Positions 1 through 8,983 of a stretch of 64,000 nucleotides of DNA are shown in pieces. The stretch spans positions 78,207-142,206 of the forward strand of contig JAFZSA010000023.1 of NCBI GenBank assembly GCA_017619585.1, in the 5' to 3' direction. This stretch comes from Bacteroidaceae bacterium (GTDB lineage: Bacteria > Bacteroidota > Bacteroidia > Bacteroidales > Bacteroidaceae). The notes beneath the pieces are model-generated. The model saw only the letters and a program-made list of their open reading frames with translations. It was not told the DNA's origin and ran no database searches. A program made the position numbers and the translations under genes. Each line of letters opens with the position of its first letter. Within the stretch, counting starts at the first letter, position 1.

Positions 1-542
1 CTGGGAAGCTGGTTCAATACTGAGGGATCACCTGAAGTGATGGCATTCTGCATAATGCTCAGAGGTGTTGCTGCTGTGGTAGCATCTGTATATGCAAGAG
101 TCTGACCAGCCTCAGGCCATGTTGTCATCTGAACAGGGAAGCTGATAAGCAGGAATACACGACCCACCAATGCAGGATTGAAAGGGTTCTGACCCAAACC
201 GCCAAAAGTCATCTTACCCACGCCAATGGCAAAGAGGGCACCAATGATGATAATCCAGATAGGCAGATTGCTGGGCAAGTTAAAGCCCAACAAGAGACCG
301 GTAAGAATAGCACTACCATCGCAGATAGTGCAAACGTTCCTACCAAGAATGAACTTGGTAATGGCCCACTCAAAGAACACGCAGGAGGCCACTGAAGTGG
401 CAAGCACAATGGCTGCGCCCAAGCCAAAGAACCAAAGGCTGGCTACAAGGGCAGGCACCAAGGCTATGCATACACCATACATATTCTTCTGTACAGAGTC
501 TCCTCCGTGAACATGTGGTGATAATGATATAATTGGTTTCAT
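1..542 (-). CDS. rnfD: RnfD, membrane subunit of the Rnf complex (3' end beyond window)
   Basis: Translated on the minus strand from the ATG at 540-542, this gives about 180 residues of a hydrophobic protein starting MKPIISLSPH and containing GGLGQNPFNPAL, a typical RnfD/NqrB segment. The DATTAATPL stretch matches the region where this family carries covalently bound FMN on a threonine. RnfD is part of the membrane ion pump that couples ferredoxin oxidation to NAD reduction. The gene follows rnfC after 33 bases and runs off the window, so its C-terminus is not visible. The short frames overlapping it are shadows. The gap to rnfC is made of AATTCATAATT-type repeats. Confidence 0.93.
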   Translation of the reverse strand, partial: MKPIISLSPHVHGGDSVQKNMYGVCIALVPALVASLWFFGLGAAIVLATSVASCVFFEWAITKFILGRNVCTICDGSAILTGLLLGFNLPSNLPIWIIIIGALFAIGVGKMTFGGLGQNPFNPALVGRVFLLISFPVQMTTWPEAGQTLAYTDATTAATPLSIMQNAITSGDPSVLNQLP

Positions 543-543
543 G

Positions 544-575
544 TTAATTCAGAATTCTTAATTCATAATTCATAA
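544..575. repeat. AATTC/ATAATT simple repeat between rnfC and rnfD
   Basis: The 30-odd bases between rnfC and rnfD consist of AATTCAGAATTCTTAATTC followed by repeated ATAATTC units. The same type of AATT-based repeat appears at 15843-15878, 16814-16842 and 42204-42256. It has no coding content and lies within an operon, so it is transcribed. Confidence 0.7.
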
Positions 576-1925
576 TTATTTCTTTGGCGCAGTTCTGCTG
601 CGGATGATTCCCATAACAGTAGTCTTACCTACACGAATCATATCCAAGAGCGGACGCTTGCTGGGACAGGTGAACTGACAGCTACCACATTCAATGCAGC
701 TGACAATGTCATTCTTTTCGGCCATCTCCCACTCTTCCATAGCAGAAGCCTTGCTCAGCAGGAAGGGCTCAAGTCCCATAGGACAGGCACCTACACACTT
801 GGCACAACGGATACAGGGCTGAGGCTCGCTGCGACGGGCTTCCTTCTCGTTCATGATAAGCAAGCCGCTTGAGCCCTTGGTCATAGGAACCTCAAGGCTC
901 AGCAATGCCTTACCCATCATAGGACCGCCACCAATAATCTTACCGGTATCCTCGGGCAGACCTCCGCACTCGTCAATAAGCTGCTGGAAGGGTGTACCCA
1001 AGCGTGCCAATAAGTTGCTGGGATTCTTGACACTCTTACCCGTAACAGTAATGATACGGTCTATGAGAGGTTTGTTTTTCATCACAGCCTCGTAGATGGC
1101 AAAGGCTGTTCCTACGTTCTGTACTACAGCACCCACGCTGATGGGGATAGCTGGAGGAGCAGGAACCTGACGACCAATCACAGCATCAATCAACTGCTTC
1201 TCACCACCCTGTGGATACTTAACCTTCAGGGGGACAACCTCTATATTAGGATACTGACTGGCCTTCTCTGTCATCAGCTTGATGGCATCAGGCTTGTTGT
1301 TCTCAATACCGATGTAACCCTTGGTAACATTAACAGCCTTCATGATCAGGTCAACACCTACCAGAATCTCTTCTGCATGCTCCAACATAAGTCGGTGGTC
1401 AGCTGTCAGATACGGCTCACATTCTACAGCATTGATTATAACACACTCTGCCTTGCTTCCTGGAGGAGGCGTCAGCTTAACGTGGCAGGGGAAGGTGGCA
1501 CCACCAAGTCCCACAATACCAGCGTTCTTGATTTTCTCTACAATGGTCTTGCTGTCCAAATCAGGACGGTCAGAAAGACGTACAAGATCCTTTGAGCGGT
1601 CGATACTCTCTTCCCACTCATCGCCTTCTACATCTACTATAACAGCCATACGACGTGTGCCGCTGGCATCCAGAACAGCATCTATCTTATTCACCTTTCC
1701 GCTAACGGAACTATAAACAGGAGCGCTGACAAAGCCTCCTGCCTCAGCCAGCAGCGTACCTACCTTTACCACATCACCCTTCTGGACAACGGGCTTGGCA
1801 GGAGCACCAATGTGCTGGAACATACTGAAAACAGCCTGCTTGGGCAGGGCAGCCTCACGGATGGGACTACCGGCAGACAGTTTATTCTCTGCGGGATGAA
1901 CACCGCCTATGTGAAATGTCTTCAT
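576..1925 (-). CDS. rnfC: RnfC, NADH-interacting iron-sulfur subunit of the Rnf complex
   Basis: 449 residues. The N-terminal MKTFHIGGVHPAENK and the central GIVGLGGATFPCHVKL match RnfC, whose middle domain resembles the NuoF flavin/NADH-binding fold. Near the C-terminus are two [4Fe-4S] motifs, CIRCAKCVGACP and CIECGSCQFTCP. RnfC is a peripheral subunit passing electrons between RnfB and NAD(H). It starts five bases after the rnfB stop on the minus strand, in the usual B-C-D order. Length is normal for Bacteroidales RnfC. The identification is secure. Confidence 0.97.
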   Translation of the reverse strand: MKTFHIGGVHPAENKLSAGSPIREAALPKQAVFSMFQHIGAPAKPVVQKGDVVKVGTLLAEAGGFVSAPVYSSVSGKVNKIDAVLDASGTRRMAVIVDVEGDEWEESIDRSKDLVRLSDRPDLDSKTIVEKIKNAGIVGLGGATFPCHVKLTPPPGSKAECVIINAVECEPYLTADHRLMLEHAEEILVGVDLIMKAVNVTKGYIGIENNKPDAIKLMTEKASQYPNIEVVPLKVKYPQGGEKQLIDAVIGRQVPAPPAIPISVGAVVQNVGTAFAIYEAVMKNKPLIDRIITVTGKSVKNPSNLLARLGTPFQQLIDECGGLPEDTGKIIGGGPMMGKALLSLEVPMTKGSSGLLIMNEKEARRSEPQPCIRCAKCVGACPMGLEPFLLSKASAMEEWEMAEKNDIVSCIECGSCQFTCPSKRPLLDMIRVGKTTVMGIIRSRTAPKK

Positions 1926-1930
1926 AATTC

Positions 1931-2833
1931 TTATTCAGCTTTTGCGGGTTCAACATTCTGATTCGGAGTACTCTGAGGTGCAGGTTCCTCCGTCTTAGGC
2001 TTACGTGGAGGGAAGTTAAAGGCATGGATAGCACCCTTGGGGCAAGCCTCCTCACACTTACGGCACATCTTGCACTTCTCTGCATCAATGTATGCCAGGT
2101 TGTTCTCTAGAGTGATAGCCTCGAACTTCTCGCAGGTCTTCACACACTTACCACAACCAATACAAGATGCCTTGCAGGCCTTGTTGGCAATAGCACCCTT
2201 GTCCTTGTTGTTACAGAGTACCACTACCCTACGGCCCTTAGGACCTTTCAGACGTATCTCGATGATACCTCTTGGACAAGCCTTTGCACAAGCACCACAG
2301 GCAGTACATTTCTCCTCGTCGACAACGGGAAGGCCTGTCTCCGGATCCATGCTAAGAGCACCGAACTGGCACTTGGACACACAGTCGCCACAGCCCAGAC
2401 AGCCGTAAGCGCAACCGGTATCACCCATACCTGTCATATTCTTAACCCGACAGCTTACAGCGCCATCAAACTCAGCGTTGCGGGGACGGTTCTCACAAGT
2501 ACCGTTACAACGCACAACAGCCACCTTGGGAGCACTGGCTACAGCAGCCATACCCAATATGCCTGCCACTTGCTCCATCACATGCTGACCGCCTACAGGG
2601 CACAACTTGCCCTCCAGACTTCCTGCATCGGCAGCCTTAACACATGCAGCGGCAAAACCTGAACAACCAGGATAGCCGCAACCGCCACAGTTAGCCTGGG
2701 GCAGTACTTCTGAAACCTGCGCAATGCGAGGATCTTCATGTACAGCAAACTTATTGGAAATAATATAGAGAACCAGCGCTGAGACCAGTCCTATCACTCC
2801 CAAGACGATTACTGCAATAAGGATTACATTCAT
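1931..2833 (-). CDS. rnfB: RnfB, ferredoxin-interacting iron-sulfur subunit of the Rnf complex
   Basis: 300 residues. The N-terminus is one hydrophobic anchor (residues 3-26), followed by a cysteine-rich Fes domain (NCGGCGYPGC at about 48-57). Four further CxxCxxCxxxC clusters follow, for example CTACGACAKACP, CIGCGKCVKTCE and CKMCRKCEEACP. RnfB takes electrons from ferredoxin at the cytoplasmic face. The tail after the last cluster is Pro/Glu-rich (about 35 residues). The gene sits between an RseC-like gene (23-base gap) and rnfC. Confidence 0.97.
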   Translation of the reverse strand: MNVILIAVIVLGVIGLVSALVLYIISNKFAVHEDPRIAQVSEVLPQANCGGCGYPGCSGFAAACVKAADAGSLEGKLCPVGGQHVMEQVAGILGMAAVASAPKVAVVRCNGTCENRPRNAEFDGAVSCRVKNMTGMGDTGCAYGCLGCGDCVSKCQFGALSMDPETGLPVVDEEKCTACGACAKACPRGIIEIRLKGPKGRRVVVLCNNKDKGAIANKACKASCIGCGKCVKTCEKFEAITLENNLAYIDAEKCKMCRKCEEACPKGAIHAFNFPPRKPKTEEPAPQSTPNQNVEPAKAE

Positions 2834-2856
2834 AGATTGATTGGTTATTAATTGTT

Positions 2857-3288
2857 TTAGTTATTACTGATTTTGTGAAGGGTAAAACCAAAATGATTGC
2901 CTATGCGGTTTCTAAACAGATACAGCACCACAAAATAGATGGCCAGCACACCCAACGACAAGAAAACGCCTAAAACATCTCCACCTACCCTTACCCCAAG
3001 GTATACAGAGAAAATGAGCAAAATCAATGGAGCCAAATAACATATATACACCGCACGAAGGCCCTGAACAACAGTGCCTTCGACATTTACGGTTTCACCC
3101 ACCTGTACATTTTCCCCATTAAGCAATACCGTTATGATCTTTTCCTTGCTCTCGCTACTGTTACATAAACGTTGAGCAGAACAACCGGAACAAGCTGAAT
3201 GCTGCAAGATACGGACATAGCAGTTGTTGCCATTGATGGCCTCAACAACACCTGTATGTTTAATCACATCCGTTACTTTATGCATCAT
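2857..3288 (-). CDS. RseC/MucC family membrane protein (SoxR-reducing type)
   Basis: About 143 residues from MMHKVTDVIKHTGVVEAI. The N-terminal soluble part carries a cysteine cluster, CSGCSAQRLC, and is followed by two membrane segments (about residues 75-95 and 100-120). This is the RseC/MucC architecture, often found at the head of rnf operons in Bacteroidales and linked in enterobacteria to SoxR reduction with Rnf. I place the start at 3288 because an upstream in-frame start at 3309 would lie inside a TATCTTTG promoter box (3307-3314 on this strand). It is the probable first gene of the rnf operon. The exact role here is inferred from the family. Confidence 0.85.
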   Translation of the reverse strand: MMHKVTDVIKHTGVVEAINGNNCYVRILQHSACSGCSAQRLCNSSESKEKIITVLLNGENVQVGETVNVEGTVVQGLRAVYICYLAPLILLIFSVYLGVRVGGDVLGVFLSLGVLAIYFVVLYLFRNRIGNHFGFTLHKISNN

Positions 3289-3306
3289 TTTATTATTAAT
3301 AGCATA

Positions 3307-3314
3307 CAAAGATA
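3307..3314 (-). promoter_or_regulatory. -7 box (TATCTTTG) of the rseC-rnf operon
   Basis: Read on the minus strand, this is TATCTTTG, an exact match to the Bacteroidetes -7 box TAnnTTTG, 19 bases before the chosen ATG. No TTG is visible at the usual -33 spacing, so only the -7 element is supported. Confidence 0.5.
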
Positions 3315-3411
3315 CAATTATTTTTGCTTCCTTAAGGATTATAAATAGGATGCCGCATTTCCTTTAACACTTTTTAAACATAGACACACCTTATCACATA
3401 CTTCAAAGAAG

Positions 3412-3419
3412 TAAATTTG
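3412..3419 (+). promoter_or_regulatory. -7 box (TAAATTTG) of ispE
   Basis: TAAATTTG matches TAnnTTTG and ends 21 bases before the ispE ATG at 3441. It makes the longer in-frame start at 3417 unlikely. No clear TTG -33 element was found. Confidence 0.45.
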
Positions 3420-3440
3420 CATCATAATTCAGAAAAAGGT

Positions 3441-4256
3441 ATGAAAATTAACGCTACAGCATGTTGTAAAATCAATATCGGATTGAATATCGTATCCAAA
3501 CGGGAAGACGGATACCATAACTTGGAAACTATCTTCTACCCTGTACCCCTGTACGACCAGATTACCATTTCAGATGCAGAAGCAGACGGGATAGATCTGG
3601 CAGGACATAAACTGGAGGGAGACCCCAATGATAATCTGGTATTGAAAGTAGTCAGATTACTGCGCCAGAATGACTATTCAGTACCACCCGTTCATATTTC
3701 ACTCAAGAAGAATATTCCAAGCGGTGCAGGCTTAGGAGGCGGCAGTAGCGATGCTGCTACTGTGATGAAGGAACTAAACAGACATCTCTCTTTGGGTCTT
3801 ACAGATGCGAAGATGGAGCAAATGATTGCACGACTGGGTGCCGACTGCCCCTTCTTCATTCAATGCAAGCCCGTATATGCAGAAGGCATTGGAGAAGTTT
3901 TCTCACCCGTTAAAATCGACCTGACAGGATGGCATCTTGTGCTGATTAAACCTGATGATTATGTATCAACGAAAGAAGCTTATTCTTTAATTAAAGCAAA
4001 ACCATCCAAATACTCTCTTACAGAAGAAGTTAAGAAACCTATTGAATCATGGAAAGAGAGCATAACGAACGATTTTGAAGAGAGCGTTTTTCCTAATCAT
4101 CCAACCATAGAAGAAATACGTAATCAACTCTACCGTATGGGAGCTTCTTATGCCTGTATGAGTGGAAGTGGAAGTACTGTCTTCGCCCTTTTCCGTAACG
4201 AGGCTGACCTGACTGAATTATCACGCCAGCACTTTACTTTCCAGTGTACATTATAA
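3441..4256 (+). CDS. ispE: 4-diphosphocytidyl-2-C-methyl-D-erythritol kinase
   Basis: About 271 residues from MKINATACCKINIGLNIV. This GHMP-family kinase phosphorylates CDP-methylerythritol in the MEP isoprenoid pathway. The ATP-binding motif PSGAGLGGGSSDAA is at about residues 93-106, and the family's C-terminal glycine motif is ASYACMSGSGSTVFALF. The longer frame beginning at 3417 starts within the promoter box, so the ATG at 3441, after an A-rich purine stretch, is preferred. The ORF ends just before the promoter of the next gene. Confidence 0.95.
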   Translation: MKINATACCKINIGLNIVSKREDGYHNLETIFYPVPLYDQITISDAEADGIDLAGHKLEGDPNDNLVLKVVRLLRQNDYSVPPVHISLKKNIPSGAGLGGGSSDAATVMKELNRHLSLGLTDAKMEQMIARLGADCPFFIQCKPVYAEGIGEVFSPVKIDLTGWHLVLIKPDDYVSTKEAYSLIKAKPSKYSLTEEVKKPIESWKESITNDFEESVFPNHPTIEEIRNQLYRMGASYACMSGSGSTVFALFRNEADLTELSRQHFTFQCTL

Positions 4257-4319
4257 TGTATAAGGGGAATTCCTACCAACTAATAGGGAAAAACCATTTT
4301 AGGATTGCACAGAAAGCCA

Positions 4320-4327
4320 TACTTTTG
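4320..4327 (+). promoter_or_regulatory. -7 box (TACTTTTG) for the Gly/Arg-rich secreted protein
   Basis: TACTTTTG matches the Bacteroidetes -7 box and lies 24 bases before the ATG at 4352. It argues against the in-frame start at 4244, which would overlap the end of ispE. The -33 TTG is not at standard spacing. Confidence 0.5.
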
Positions 4328-4351
4328 CAACAGAACCAAAAACCAAGCGTT

Positions 4352-5470
4352 ATGAAAAGATTTATCATTTCCCTGATTCTGATATTTGCAACTTGGCAGG
4401 CAGCCTTTGCAATGAGTTACGAACGTGCACGTGAAGAGGCACTGTATCTGACAGACAAAATGGCCTATGAGCTGAATCTGAATGATCAGCAGTATAATGA
4501 TGCATACGAGATTAACCTGGATTACTTCCTGGCGTTGGACTCTGAGGCTGACTTGTATGCCGACTACCTCTCCTATCGACTTTCCGACTTGCGTCATATC
4601 CTCTACGATTGGCAGTACAACCTGTTGTTGGCAGCCGATTACTTCATTCGTCCCGTATATTGGCGTGCCGGAGGATGGTACTTCCCTATCTATGCCCACT
4701 ATACAGTAGGACATTTCTATTACAGCTATCCTACCGTATATTACAACTACCGAGGCGGCCACGGACGCCTTCATTACCACAGCGGCTTTTATGCCAGCAG
4801 ACGTCCTGTATGGAACGGAGGCTTTAGAGGTCGCCAGCCCATTGGCGGTCCTGGCAGAATTGGCCACAGTTCTATTCACCATAACGGTGGTAGCGGATTT
4901 GGAGGCAGACATCAGTATGAGACTGGCAGAAGAGAATATGGGCGTACAGACCGTGGCAACTCCTTTGGCAATAGCAGCTCTCGTAATTACAGAAATGATA
5001 ATTCCGGCAGACCTGGCTATGACAGAGAGCGCAACAACAGGCCTGACAATAACACGAATGACAACCGTCAAAGACCTGACAACTCTGATATGGGAAACAG
5101 AAACCATGATGGTATGCGTAACCCAGACATTCCCAACAGGAACAACGAGGCAACTGCCAGACCTGACATCAACAACAGAAATAATGAGGGTATCAGCAGA
5201 AATAACGGCGGTTCTTATAACCCGGGCATGAGCAGCCGTAATCACGAAAGCAGCAGCCGTAGTTACGAAGGTCAGCGCAGTTCAGTCCCCAGCAGAAGCG
5301 GAATGAGTCCTTCACACAGCTCTACTCCAAGCCGAAGCAGTGGAAGTTTCAGCGGTAGCTCACGTGGAGGAAGCGGCAGCTTCGGTGGCAGTTCTCGCGG
5401 AGGAGGAAGTTTTGGAGGCGGTTCTCGTGGAGGCAGCAGTGGTGGAGCCTCAAGAGGTGGAAGAAGATAA
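4352..5470 (+). CDS. Secreted Gly/Arg/Ser/Asn-rich low-complexity protein
   Basis: 372 residues. A clear signal peptide (MKRFIISLILIFATWQAAFA) is followed by a folded-looking region of about 130 residues rich in Tyr/Leu/Asp (for example EALYLTDKMAYELNLNDQQY and DYLSYRLSDLRHILYDWQY). The remaining ~220 residues are low complexity: RNN/NRPDN/NGG repeats, then a Ser/Gly/Arg tail of SSRGGSGSFGGSSRGG type ending GGASRGGRR. I recognise the pattern from Bacteroidales envelope proteins of unknown function but cannot name a role. The antisense frame of 321 codons opposite it is a shadow produced by the biased composition. Confidence 0.85.
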   Translation: MKRFIISLILIFATWQAAFAMSYERAREEALYLTDKMAYELNLNDQQYNDAYEINLDYFLALDSEADLYADYLSYRLSDLRHILYDWQYNLLLAADYFIRPVYWRAGGWYFPIYAHYTVGHFYYSYPTVYYNYRGGHGRLHYHSGFYASRRPVWNGGFRGRQPIGGPGRIGHSSIHHNGGSGFGGRHQYETGRREYGRTDRGNSFGNSSSRNYRNDNSGRPGYDRERNNRPDNNTNDNRQRPDNSDMGNRNHDGMRNPDIPNRNNEATARPDINNRNNEGISRNNGGSYNPGMSSRNHESSSRSYEGQRSSVPSRSGMSPSHSSTPSRSSGSFSGSSRGGSGSFGGSSRGGGSFGGGSRGGSSGGASRGGRR

Positions 5471-5497
5471 ACTATCATAATCATTCAAATTGACAAC

Positions 5498-6010
5498 ATG
5501 AAAGAGATTTACCTTGCCGGAGGATGTTTCTGGGGAACAGAACATTACTTTAAGCAGATTGAAGGAGTAACAGAAACAGAAGTGGGATTTGCCAACGGGC
5601 ACACTACAGACCCAACATACAAAGAAGTATATACCGACACAACAGGACACGCTGAGACTGTACGCATTCAATACGATCCAGATGTGGTGAGCCTTGAATT
5701 CCTAATACAGATGTTCTTTAAGGCCATTGATCCGACAAGCCTCAACAAGCAGGGACACGACGAGGGAACACGTTACCGCACAGGCATCTACTATACGGAT
5801 TCTGAGGACCTGCCTATAATAAATAAGGTATATGCAGAAGAGCAAAAGAACTACCAGCAACCATTGGTAGTAGAGAAACTTCCCCTGAAGAACTTTTATA
5901 CAGCAGAAGAATACCACCAGGATTATCTCGACAAGAATCCTGACGGCTATTGTCATCTGCCCATTTCACTCTTTGAATTTGCCAGAAAAGCCAAGGATAC
6001 AAAAAGGTGA
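5498..6010 (+). CDS. msrA: Peptide methionine sulfoxide reductase A
   Basis: 170 residues. The catalytic motif GGCFWGTEHYF places the nucleophilic cysteine at residue 10, and GHAETVRIQYDP plus YHQDYLDKNPDGYC are further MsrA signatures. The enzyme reduces methionine-S-sulfoxide in proteins. There is no signal peptide, so it is cytoplasmic, and no MsrB domain is fused. It lies 27 bases after the Gly/Arg-rich protein with no promoter of its own visible, so the two may be cotranscribed. Confidence 0.96.
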   Translation: MKEIYLAGGCFWGTEHYFKQIEGVTETEVGFANGHTTDPTYKEVYTDTTGHAETVRIQYDPDVVSLEFLIQMFFKAIDPTSLNKQGHDEGTRYRTGIYYTDSEDLPIINKVYAEEQKNYQQPLVVEKLPLKNFYTAEEYHQDYLDKNPDGYCHLPISLFEFARKAKDTKR

Positions 6011-6071
6011 AGTCTTATACAATAGGGATTATTCCTCGTTGGAATAACCATTCCGAATGCTGGTTCATTAG

Positions 6072-6147
6072 CAATACGGCTTTTCTCTGGCAGCGAAACG
6101 CCATATCACTCAAAGAGAAAAGCCGTGTTACTAATAGAGAAACGTCC
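6072..6147. repeat. Dispersed palindromic intergenic element, copy A
   Basis: The arms ACGGCTTTTCTCT (about 6077-6089) and AGAGAAAAGCCGT (about 6115-6127) are a perfect 13-bp inverted repeat. The reverse complement of the right half, with GTTTCTCTATTAGTAACACG, closely resembles copy C near 62037-62067. Related modules make copy B at 43147-43225. It lies between msrA and the tRNA-Gly terminator. There is no T-run, so it is not a classical terminator. Confidence 0.6.
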
Positions 6148-6177
6148 TGTTGCAATTAGCAACTACATCATAAAAAC

Positions 6178-6198
6178 AAAAAAAGGGTCTTATGACCC
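6178..6198 (-). terminator. Rho-independent terminator of tRNA-Gly
   Basis: On the minus strand a GGGTC-ATAA-GACCC hairpin is followed by seven T. It lies 26 bases downstream of the tRNA-Gly 3' end. Confidence 0.75.
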
Positions 6199-6223
6199 CA
6201 GGAATTCTCATTTTTCAACTAAG

Positions 6224-6296
6224 AGCGATAGACGGGACTCGAACCCGCGACCCTCGGCTTGGGAAGCCAATGCTCTACCAACTGAGCCACTATCGC
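6224..6296 (-). tRNA. tRNA-Gly (anticodon CCC)
   Basis: On the minus strand the sequence folds as a standard cloverleaf: acceptor GCGATAG/CTATCGC, T-loop TTCGAGT, anticodon stem TTGGC/GCCGA and loop TTCCCAA, so the anticodon is CCC. The discriminator base is U and CCA is not encoded. It has its own promoter and terminator. Confidence 0.95.
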
Positions 6297-6308
6297 GTTA
6301 AGACAATG

Positions 6309-6339
6309 CAAAAGTATAGCATTTTCTGCATTTAAACAA
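6309..6339 (-). promoter_or_regulatory. Promoter of tRNA-Gly
   Basis: On the minus strand, TTG (6337-6339), 20 bases, then TACTTTTG (6309-6316). This matches both boxes of the Bacteroidetes primary sigma factor consensus at standard spacing, 13 bases before the tRNA. Confidence 0.8.
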
Positions 6340-6347
6340 GAAAACTG

Positions 6348-7004
6348 CTAAGTTTTTTCATTGGTAGCATGCGTCCACCAAGCATCATTCTGGTCTTTGG
6401 GCGAATGAGGCTGCTTGGAGGTATTCTGAACAGAACCATTACGAACACGTGAAAGCGTTTCAGGCGTCATCTGCAGGAAACTGGCAATATGAACCATAGG
6501 AGCACGCAGGATAATCTCAGGTTTCTCACGCAACAGACGCTCGTAACGCTCTGTAGCATTCTCGAATCGCTGACTGTCGGCATGCTCCTGCGAACTGATG
6601 GCTACATGCTCAAGAATCTTGCGGTAAAGCATGTCAATTTCCTGATTGCGGACAAGCAGGTTGTTAAGGTCGTCATACGGAATGGCATAGACCTTGCTAT
6701 TCTCTAACGCCTCCACAATAAGACGACTAGGTTCCTGTTTAAGGAAACTCTCTATGCAGAAAACAATACGGCCTTCGAAACTGAAGTGTTCCGTAACATC
6801 TTTTTTGTTCTTATAATAATACTGGCGTACCATACCTTTTTCTACAAAATAAAGGTTACGGCATACCTGACCCTCGTGGAGAATGGTGTCACCTTTCTGG
6901 AACTTCATGGGCACAAGAATACTGCCCAAGATTTGTACTGCAGGCGGGGTTAGCGTGCAGTAGATACGGGATATCTCTCGTGCAATGTCTCTTCTTCTAT
7001 CCAT
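6348..7004 (-). CDS. Crp/Fnr family transcriptional regulator
   Basis: 218 residues. The N-terminal cyclic-nucleotide-binding-like domain has KFQKGDTILHEGQVCRNLYFVEKG (about residues 34-57). The C-terminal helix-turn-helix is in APMVHIASFLQMTPETLSRVR (about 167-187). There is no Fnr-type cysteine cluster. The tail after the helix-turn-helix (about 30 residues, Asn/Gln/His-rich) is longer than in minimal family members. It follows lepA by 47 bases on the same strand. Its ligand and targets are unknown. Confidence 0.9.
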   Translation of the reverse strand: MDRRRDIAREISRIYCTLTPPAVQILGSILVPMKFQKGDTILHEGQVCRNLYFVEKGMVRQYYYKNKKDVTEHFSFEGRIVFCIESFLKQEPSRLIVEALENSKVYAIPYDDLNNLLVRNQEIDMLYRKILEHVAISSQEHADSQRFENATERYERLLREKPEIILRAPMVHIASFLQMTPETLSRVRNGSVQNTSKQPHSPKDQNDAWWTHATNEKT

Positions 7005-7051
7005 TATGGTAATTAGGTTTTAGGTAGGGTTCTTCTGTTATAATGATTTTG

Positions 7052-8833
7052 CTAATCTAATTTGAGCACGGCAAGGAAGGCTTTCTGCGGCACTTGGACA
7101 TTTCCTATCTGCTTCATGCGCTTCTTACCTTTTTTCTGCTTCTCGAGCAGTTTACGCTTACGGCTGACATCGCCACCATAACACTTGGCCAACACATCCT
7201 TGCGAACCTGCTTAACAGTCTCGCGGGCAATAATCTTGGCACCAATAGCTGCTTGAATGGCAATATCAAACTGCTGACGTGGGAGGAGCTCTTTCAGTTT
7301 CTCGCACATGCGGCGACCGAAGGTCTCTGCATTGTCAACATGCGTCAGTGTGCTGAGGGCATCTACAGGCTCACCGTTCAACAAGATATCCATCTTAACC
7401 AACTTACTAGGGCGGAAACCTGACTGATGATAATCGAAAGAAGCATAGCCTTTGCTGATGCTCTTCAGCTTATCATAGAAATCTATCACAATCTCGCCCA
7501 ACGGCATGGCATATTGGATCTCAACACGGTTACCGCTGATGTATTCCTGCTTCAAAAGTTCGCCTCGCTTACCCAAACAGAGTGTCATGATGTTACCAAT
7601 ATAAGCAGTATTGGTAATGACAGTGGCATGGATATAAGGTTCCTCGATATGATCTATGAGCGTTGCATCAGGCATTCCGGAAGGATTGTGTACCTCTTTC
7701 ACCTCGCCCTGCTTATCGTATATAAGGTATGATACATTGGGGACTGTGGTGATGACGTCCATATTGAACTCACGGTCCAGACGCTCCTGTATAATCTCCA
7801 TATGCAGCAAGCCAAGGAATCCGCATCGGAATCCGAATCCTAAAGCTACGGAACTCTCTGGCTGGAAAGTAAGACTGGCATCATTGAGCTGCAGCTTCTC
7901 GAGACTAGCGCGCAGGTTCTCGAAATCCTCTGTCTCTATGGGATAAACACCGGCAAAGACCATAGGCTTGACCTCCTCGAATCCGGCAATAGCTTCCTTA
8001 CAAGGATTATCTACCGTGGTGATGGTATCTCCCACCTTCACCTCGGTGGCAGTCTTAATACCAGAAACAATGTAGCCTACGTCGCCACAATGTAGCACCT
8101 TACGGGGCATCATATCCATCTTAAGCACACCTATCTCCTCAGCTTTGTACTCCTTGCCAGTATTGATAAACTGCACTAAGTCACCGCTCTTGATACTGCC
8201 GTTGACAATCTTGAAGTATGCAATGATACCACGGAAAGAATTGAAGACTGAGTCGAAGATAAGTGCCTGAAGAGGAGCATTCTCATCTCCCTTTGGACAA
8301 GGGATACGCTCGACAACTGCATGCAGGATATCCTCAACCCCCATGCCAGTCTTTCCACTGGCACGGATAATCTCCTCGTGCTTACAGCCAATAAGTTCAA
8401 CAATCTCGTCCTCGACCTCCTCTGGCATGGCATTAGGCATATCGCACTTGTTGATAACGGGTATTATCTCCAAGTCGTGGTCGATAGCCATATACAGGTT
8501 ACTGATAGTCTGTGCCTGCACGCCCTGTGTGGCATCTACAACAAGTAAAGCGCCCTCGCAGGCAGCAATACTGCGTGACACCTCATAAGAGAAATCAACG
8601 TGTCCCGGAGTGTCAATAAGATTAAGAACATACTTCTCGCCCTTATACTCATATTCCATCTGGATAGCATGGCTCTTAATGGTAATACCACGTTCCTGCT
8701 CCAGATCCATATCATCAAGCATCTGCCCCTTAGTAACCTCAATGGTATGGGTGTACTCCAACAAACGATCGGCAAGAGTGCTCTTACCATGGTCAATGTG
8801 GGCAATGATGCAGAAGTTTCTTATATGTTGCAT
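7052..8833 (-). CDS. lepA: Elongation factor 4 (LepA), back-translocating GTPase
   Basis: 593 residues, the standard LepA length. G1 is [16 protein letters not shown] (about residues 11-26), G3 DTPGHVDF and G4 NKCDMP. The characteristic C-terminal domain ends [17 protein letters not shown]. LepA remodels stalled ribosomes. It is transcribed from a promoter divergent from the phosphohexomutase gene. Confidence 0.98.
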   Translation of the reverse strand: MQHIRNFCIIAHIDHGKSTLADRLLEYTHTIEVTKGQMLDDMDLEQERGITIKSHAIQMEYEYKGEKYVLNLIDTPGHVDFSYEVSRSIAACEGALLVVDATQGVQAQTISNLYMAIDHDLEIIPVINKCDMPNAMPEEVEDEIVELIGCKHEEIIRASGKTGMGVEDILHAVVERIPCPKGDENAPLQALIFDSVFNSFRGIIAYFKIVNGSIKSGDLVQFINTGKEYKAEEIGVLKMDMMPRKVLHCGDVGYIVSGIKTATEVKVGDTITTVDNPCKEAIAGFEEVKPMVFAGVYPIETEDFENLRASLEKLQLNDASLTFQPESSVALGFGFRCGFLGLLHMEIIQERLDREFNMDVITTVPNVSYLIYDKQGEVKEVHNPSGMPDATLIDHIEEPYIHATVITNTAYIGNIMTLCLGKRGELLKQEYISGNRVEIQYAMPLGEIVIDFYDKLKSISKGYASFDYHQSGFRPSKLVKMDILLNGEPVDALSTLTHVDNAETFGRRMCEKLKELLPRQQFDIAIQAAIGAKIIARETVKQVRKDVLAKCYGGDVSRKRKLLEKQKKGKKRMKQIGNVQVPQKAFLAVLKLD

Positions 8834-8870
8834 TAAAAAGTCAAATCAAATCAATACTATTATTAAGTTG

Positions 8871-8900
8871 CAAAAGTACAAAAAAGTTGTCAACCTACAA
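8871..8900 (-). promoter_or_regulatory. Promoter of lepA
   Basis: On the minus strand, TTG (8898-8900), 19 bases, then TACTTTTG (8871-8878). This is a full match to the Bacteroidetes consensus, 38 bases before the lepA ATG. Confidence 0.8.
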
Positions 8901-8918
8901 AAGATAGGTATCTTTTTC

Positions 8919-8949
8919 TTGGCTAATTCACAACTTTTCAATACCTTTG
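8919..8949 (+). promoter_or_regulatory. Promoter of the phosphohexomutase-nudC operon
   Basis: TTG (8919-8921), 20 bases, TACCTTTG (8942-8949), with the ATG at 8984. It is divergent from the lepA promoter, the two -33 boxes being only about 20 bases apart. Confidence 0.8.
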
Positions 8950-8983
8950 CATTGAAAATTTATTCACATAAAAAGACAAGAAC

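Noticed and set aside
4280..5245. 321-codon open frame on the minus strand opposite the Gly/Arg-rich protein
   Set aside because: It is antisense to a gene with a signal peptide and promoter, and its Val/Ile/Ala-rich product mirrors the biased codons of that gene.
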